7,625 nt of DNA from Betaproteobacteria bacterium (GTDB lineage: Bacteria > Pseudomonadota > Gammaproteobacteria > Burkholderiales > Usitatibacteraceae). The notes under the pieces are model-generated. The model worked only from the letters and a program-made list of their open reading frames with translations. It was not told the DNA's origin and ran no database searches. The stretch is taken from positions 1-7,625 of the forward strand of contig JAAOZZ010000068.1 of NCBI GenBank assembly GCA_012274175.1, in the 5' to 3' direction. A program made the position numbers and the translations under genes. Below are positions 5,821-7,625 of the stretch, one piece after another (position 1 is the stretch's first letter; each line of letters begins with the position of its first letter).

Positions 5821-6741
5821 ATGAACACTTCCCCAAGGTTCCATCCCGAGCGCGTGTCCACGCGGGTCGCCGCCGCCGCGCTCGTCGTCCTCGCGCTCGC
5901 CTTCGCCGGCCCCGGCCGCGCGCAGCAGGTGGCCGCCGCATCGCCCACGGGCGAGGCTCCCGCCGCGGCGCTGCCGGTCCCCGCCGCGCTGCCGGGCGTC
6001 CCGTCACCGAACCTGGCACTCGAGGCCCTGGGCATGGGCGACATGGTGCGCATCACCGTCTTCCGCAACCCGGACCTCACCACCGAGGCCAAGGTCTCGG
6101 AGCGCGGCACGATCCTCTTCCCGCTGATCGGCGAGGTGCCGGTGGTCGGCATGACGCCCGCCCAGGCCGGGGCGCGCATCGCGAAGCAGCTGCAGGACGG
6201 GCGCTTCGTGGTGAATCCCGAGGTGAGCGTCTCGCTCTACCAGGTGAACAGCCGCCAGGTCTCGGTGCTCGGCAACGTGAACAAGCCGGGGCGCTACCCC
6301 CTCGATTCCCAGAACGTGAAGCTCACGGATTTCCTCGCGGTGGCCGGCGGCATCGCCGCGCCCGGCTCGGACCGCGTGACCATCATCTCCACCCAGGACG
6401 GCCGGACGACGAAGAAGGACATCGACCTCGCGGCGATGTTCCGAAACGGCGACGTATCCCAGAATGTGCAGCTGCATGCCGGCGACACCGTATTCGTCGA
6501 GAAGGCGCCCATGGTCTACATCTACGGCGAGGTGCAGCGGGCCGGCGCCTATCGCCTCGAACCCCACATGACGGTGATGCAGGTGCTGGCGCTGGGCGGA
6601 GGCGTCACGCCGCGCGGGACCGAGCGCGGCATCAAGATCCAGCGCCGGGAGCAGGACGGGAAGGTCGCGCGCATCGATGCCCGCCTCACCGACCCGGTGC
6701 AGACCGACGACGTGGTCTACGTGCACGAAAGCCTCTTCTGA
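5821..6741 (+). CDS. epsE: Polysaccharide export protein EpsE (Wza-like, OPX family)
   Basis: Predicted periplasmic/outer-membrane polysaccharide export channel subunit. It has 306 residues from ATG 5821. A signal peptide covers 1-34 (core AAAALVVLALAF at 17-28, likely cut after GRA at 32-34), followed by an Ala/Pro-rich linker at about 37-64. The Poly_export domain spans about 67-140 (GMGDMVRITVFRNPDLTTEA at 71-90, PLIGEVPVVGMT at 101-112). Two SLBB-type repeats follow: one from about 146 (QVSVLGNVNKPGRYPL) and one from about 231 (MVYIYGEVQRAGAYRLE, then GGGVTPRGTERG at 259-270). It ends DDVVYVHESLF, a typical EpsE ending. Unlike E. coli Wza there is no lipobox cysteine, which from memory is usual in this subfamily. 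An upstream in-frame ATG-like extension to 5731 would spoil the signal peptide, so 5821 is preferred; GGAAAG at 5803-5808 is a weak, somewhat distant RBS. The gene precedes epsF by 13 bp, and the two are surely one operon. Confidence 0.93.
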   Translation: MNTSPRFHPERVSTRVAAAALVVLALAFAGPGRAQQVAAASPTGEAPAAALPVPAALPGVPSPNLALEALGMGDMVRITVFRNPDLTTEAKVSERGTILFPLIGEVPVVGMTPAQAGARIAKQLQDGRFVVNPEVSVSLYQVNSRQVSVLGNVNKPGRYPLDSQNVKLTDFLAVAGGIAAPGSDRVTIISTQDGRTTKKDIDLAAMFRNGDVSQNVQLHAGDTVFVEKAPMVYIYGEVQRAGAYRLEPHMTVMQVLALGGGVTPRGTERGIKIQRREQDGKVARIDARLTDPVQTDDVVYVHESLF

Positions 6742-6754
6742 AGCCGGGACGCCC

Positions 6755-7625
6755 ATGAACATCCAGCAATTCCTCTACGCGCTGCGCGGCCGCCTCTGGG
6801 TCTTCCTGTCGCTGCTTGTCGCCACCGTGGCGGCCGCGGTCGTCGTGAGCTTCGTGCTGCCCAGGACCTACGAGTCCACGGTCTCGCTCCTGGTGGACAA
6901 CCGCGACGAGCAGTCCTTGAGCGCCGCCTCCGCACCGGTGCGCGCGCAGGTGGGCTACATGCAGACGCAGATGGACGTGATCCAGAGCGAGCGCGTGGCC
7001 CGCAGGGTGGCCGAGGACCTGAAGCTCGCCGACAGCCCGGGGGCCCGGGAGGCTTTCGCCCGTTCCGGCAGCCGCGGCGACATCGAGGACTGGATCGCCG
7101 CCGGGTTGCTGCCGAACCTCAAGGTGGAAAGCTCCCAGTCGAGCGTAGTGCAGCTCACCTATTCCGCCCACGACCCGAAGACGGCCGCGAAGGTGGCCAA
7201 CGCGTTCGCCACCGCATACATGGAAGTCACGCTGCGCCTCAGGGTGGAGCCCACGCGCCAGGCCGCGGCGTGGTTCGACGAGCAGCTCAAGGGCCTGCGC
7301 AAGAGTTACGAAGAGGCGCAAGGCACGCTCGCCGCGTTCCAGAAGCAGCACGGCATCATCGCCACCGACGAGCGCGCCGACGTGGAGAATGCGCGCCTCG
7401 CCGAGCTTTCCACCCAGGCGCTGCAGGCGACGAACGCCACCTACGATTCCGGCTCCCGACTCGCCCAGGCGCGCTCGAAGACGCCCATCGACAGCCTGCC
7501 GGAAGTGCTCGCCAACCCGCTCGTGCAGTCCCTCAAGTCCGAGCTGCTGAGGGGTGAAGCGAAGCTGCAGGAGCTCTCGACGCGCCTGGGCCCCAACCAT
7601 CCCGATTACATCCAGCAGGCCTCCC
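6755..7625 (+). CDS. epsF: Chain length determinant protein EpsF (Wzz/PCP family), 3' end cut by window edge
   Basis: Inner-membrane polysaccharide co-polymerase that sets polymer length together with the Wzy polymerase and the export channel. The frame is open for 290 codons to the edge. The N-terminus is short and cytoplasmic (MNIQQFLYALRGR), followed by a transmembrane helix at about 14-35 ending in LPRTYES, the usual Wzz start of the periplasmic region. The periplasmic part contains a predicted coiled-coil-rich section around 165-240. Near the end of the visible part, LGPNHPDY at 278-285 matches the conserved GPNHP block of EpsF/Wzc-type proteins. The second membrane helix lies off-window. 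In related loci EpsF lacks a fused tyrosine kinase, which is a separate gene (epsG) directly downstream; that cannot be tested here. The ATG at 6755 is preceded by GGGA at 6746-6749 and lies 13 bp after the epsE stop, consistent with co-transcription. Confidence 0.93.
   Translation, partial: MNIQQFLYALRGRLWVFLSLLVATVAAAVVVSFVLPRTYESTVSLLVDNRDEQSLSAASAPVRAQVGYMQTQMDVIQSERVARRVAEDLKLADSPGAREAFARSGSRGDIEDWIAAGLLPNLKVESSQSSVVQLTYSAHDPKTAAKVANAFATAYMEVTLRLRVEPTRQAAAWFDEQLKGLRKSYEEAQGTLAAFQKQHGIIATDERADVENARLAELSTQALQATNATYDSGSRLAQARSKTPIDSLPEVLANPLVQSLKSELLRGEAKLQELSTRLGPNHPDYIQQAS

Overview
This window looks like part of the chromosome of a high-G+C betaproteobacterium that makes an exopolysaccharide (EPS) and carries a PEP-CTERM/exosortase system. 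Third positions are strongly G/C. The plus-strand gene order (epsA-type LuxR regulator, CAAX-protease-like gene, epsL, a small PEP-CTERM gene, epsE, epsF) resembles the eps loci known from Methylobacillus and other betaproteobacteria with the EpsH/XrtB-type exosortase. The genus cannot be told from the sequence. No exosortase lies in the window; I infer that it is nearby.

Layout: two divergent transcription units leave a 114-bp intergenic region (2416-2529). The minus-strand unit reads leftward. A polyprenyl-phosphate sugar phosphotransferase of the WcaJ/EpsB kind (2415-955) is followed 11 bp later by a GDP-mannose pyrophosphorylase gene, manC (943 to the left edge, C-terminus missing). The plus-strand unit reads rightward: epsA (2530-3399), a CAAX-protease-related membrane protein (3424-4113), the outer-membrane barrel epsL (4049-5317, overlapping its upstream neighbour), a 95-residue PEP-CTERM protein (5430-5717), the polysaccharide export protein epsE (5821-6741) and the chain-length determinant epsF (6755 to the right edge, incomplete). 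No gene-free stretch exceeds about 115 bases. I found no tRNA, rRNA, CRISPR array, insertion sequence or convincing rho-independent terminator.

How it works together (inference from families): ManC supplies GDP-mannose. The phosphotransferase puts the first sugar phosphate, probably glucose-1-phosphate, on undecaprenyl phosphate to start a Wzx/Wzy-type repeat unit. EpsF controls chain length in the inner membrane, EpsE forms the periplasmic/outer-membrane export channel, and EpsL is an outer-membrane barrel of the same locus. EpsA is probably the local transcriptional regulator. The small PEP-CTERM protein is a candidate exosortase substrate, and the CAAX-type protease may take part in processing at the membrane.

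The locus type is known. The less explained parts are the very small PEP-CTERM protein, the repeated GGTTGTC element and RBS-overlapping dyad just before it, a 20-bp dyad in the divergent promoter region, and the CAAX-type protease overlapping epsL.
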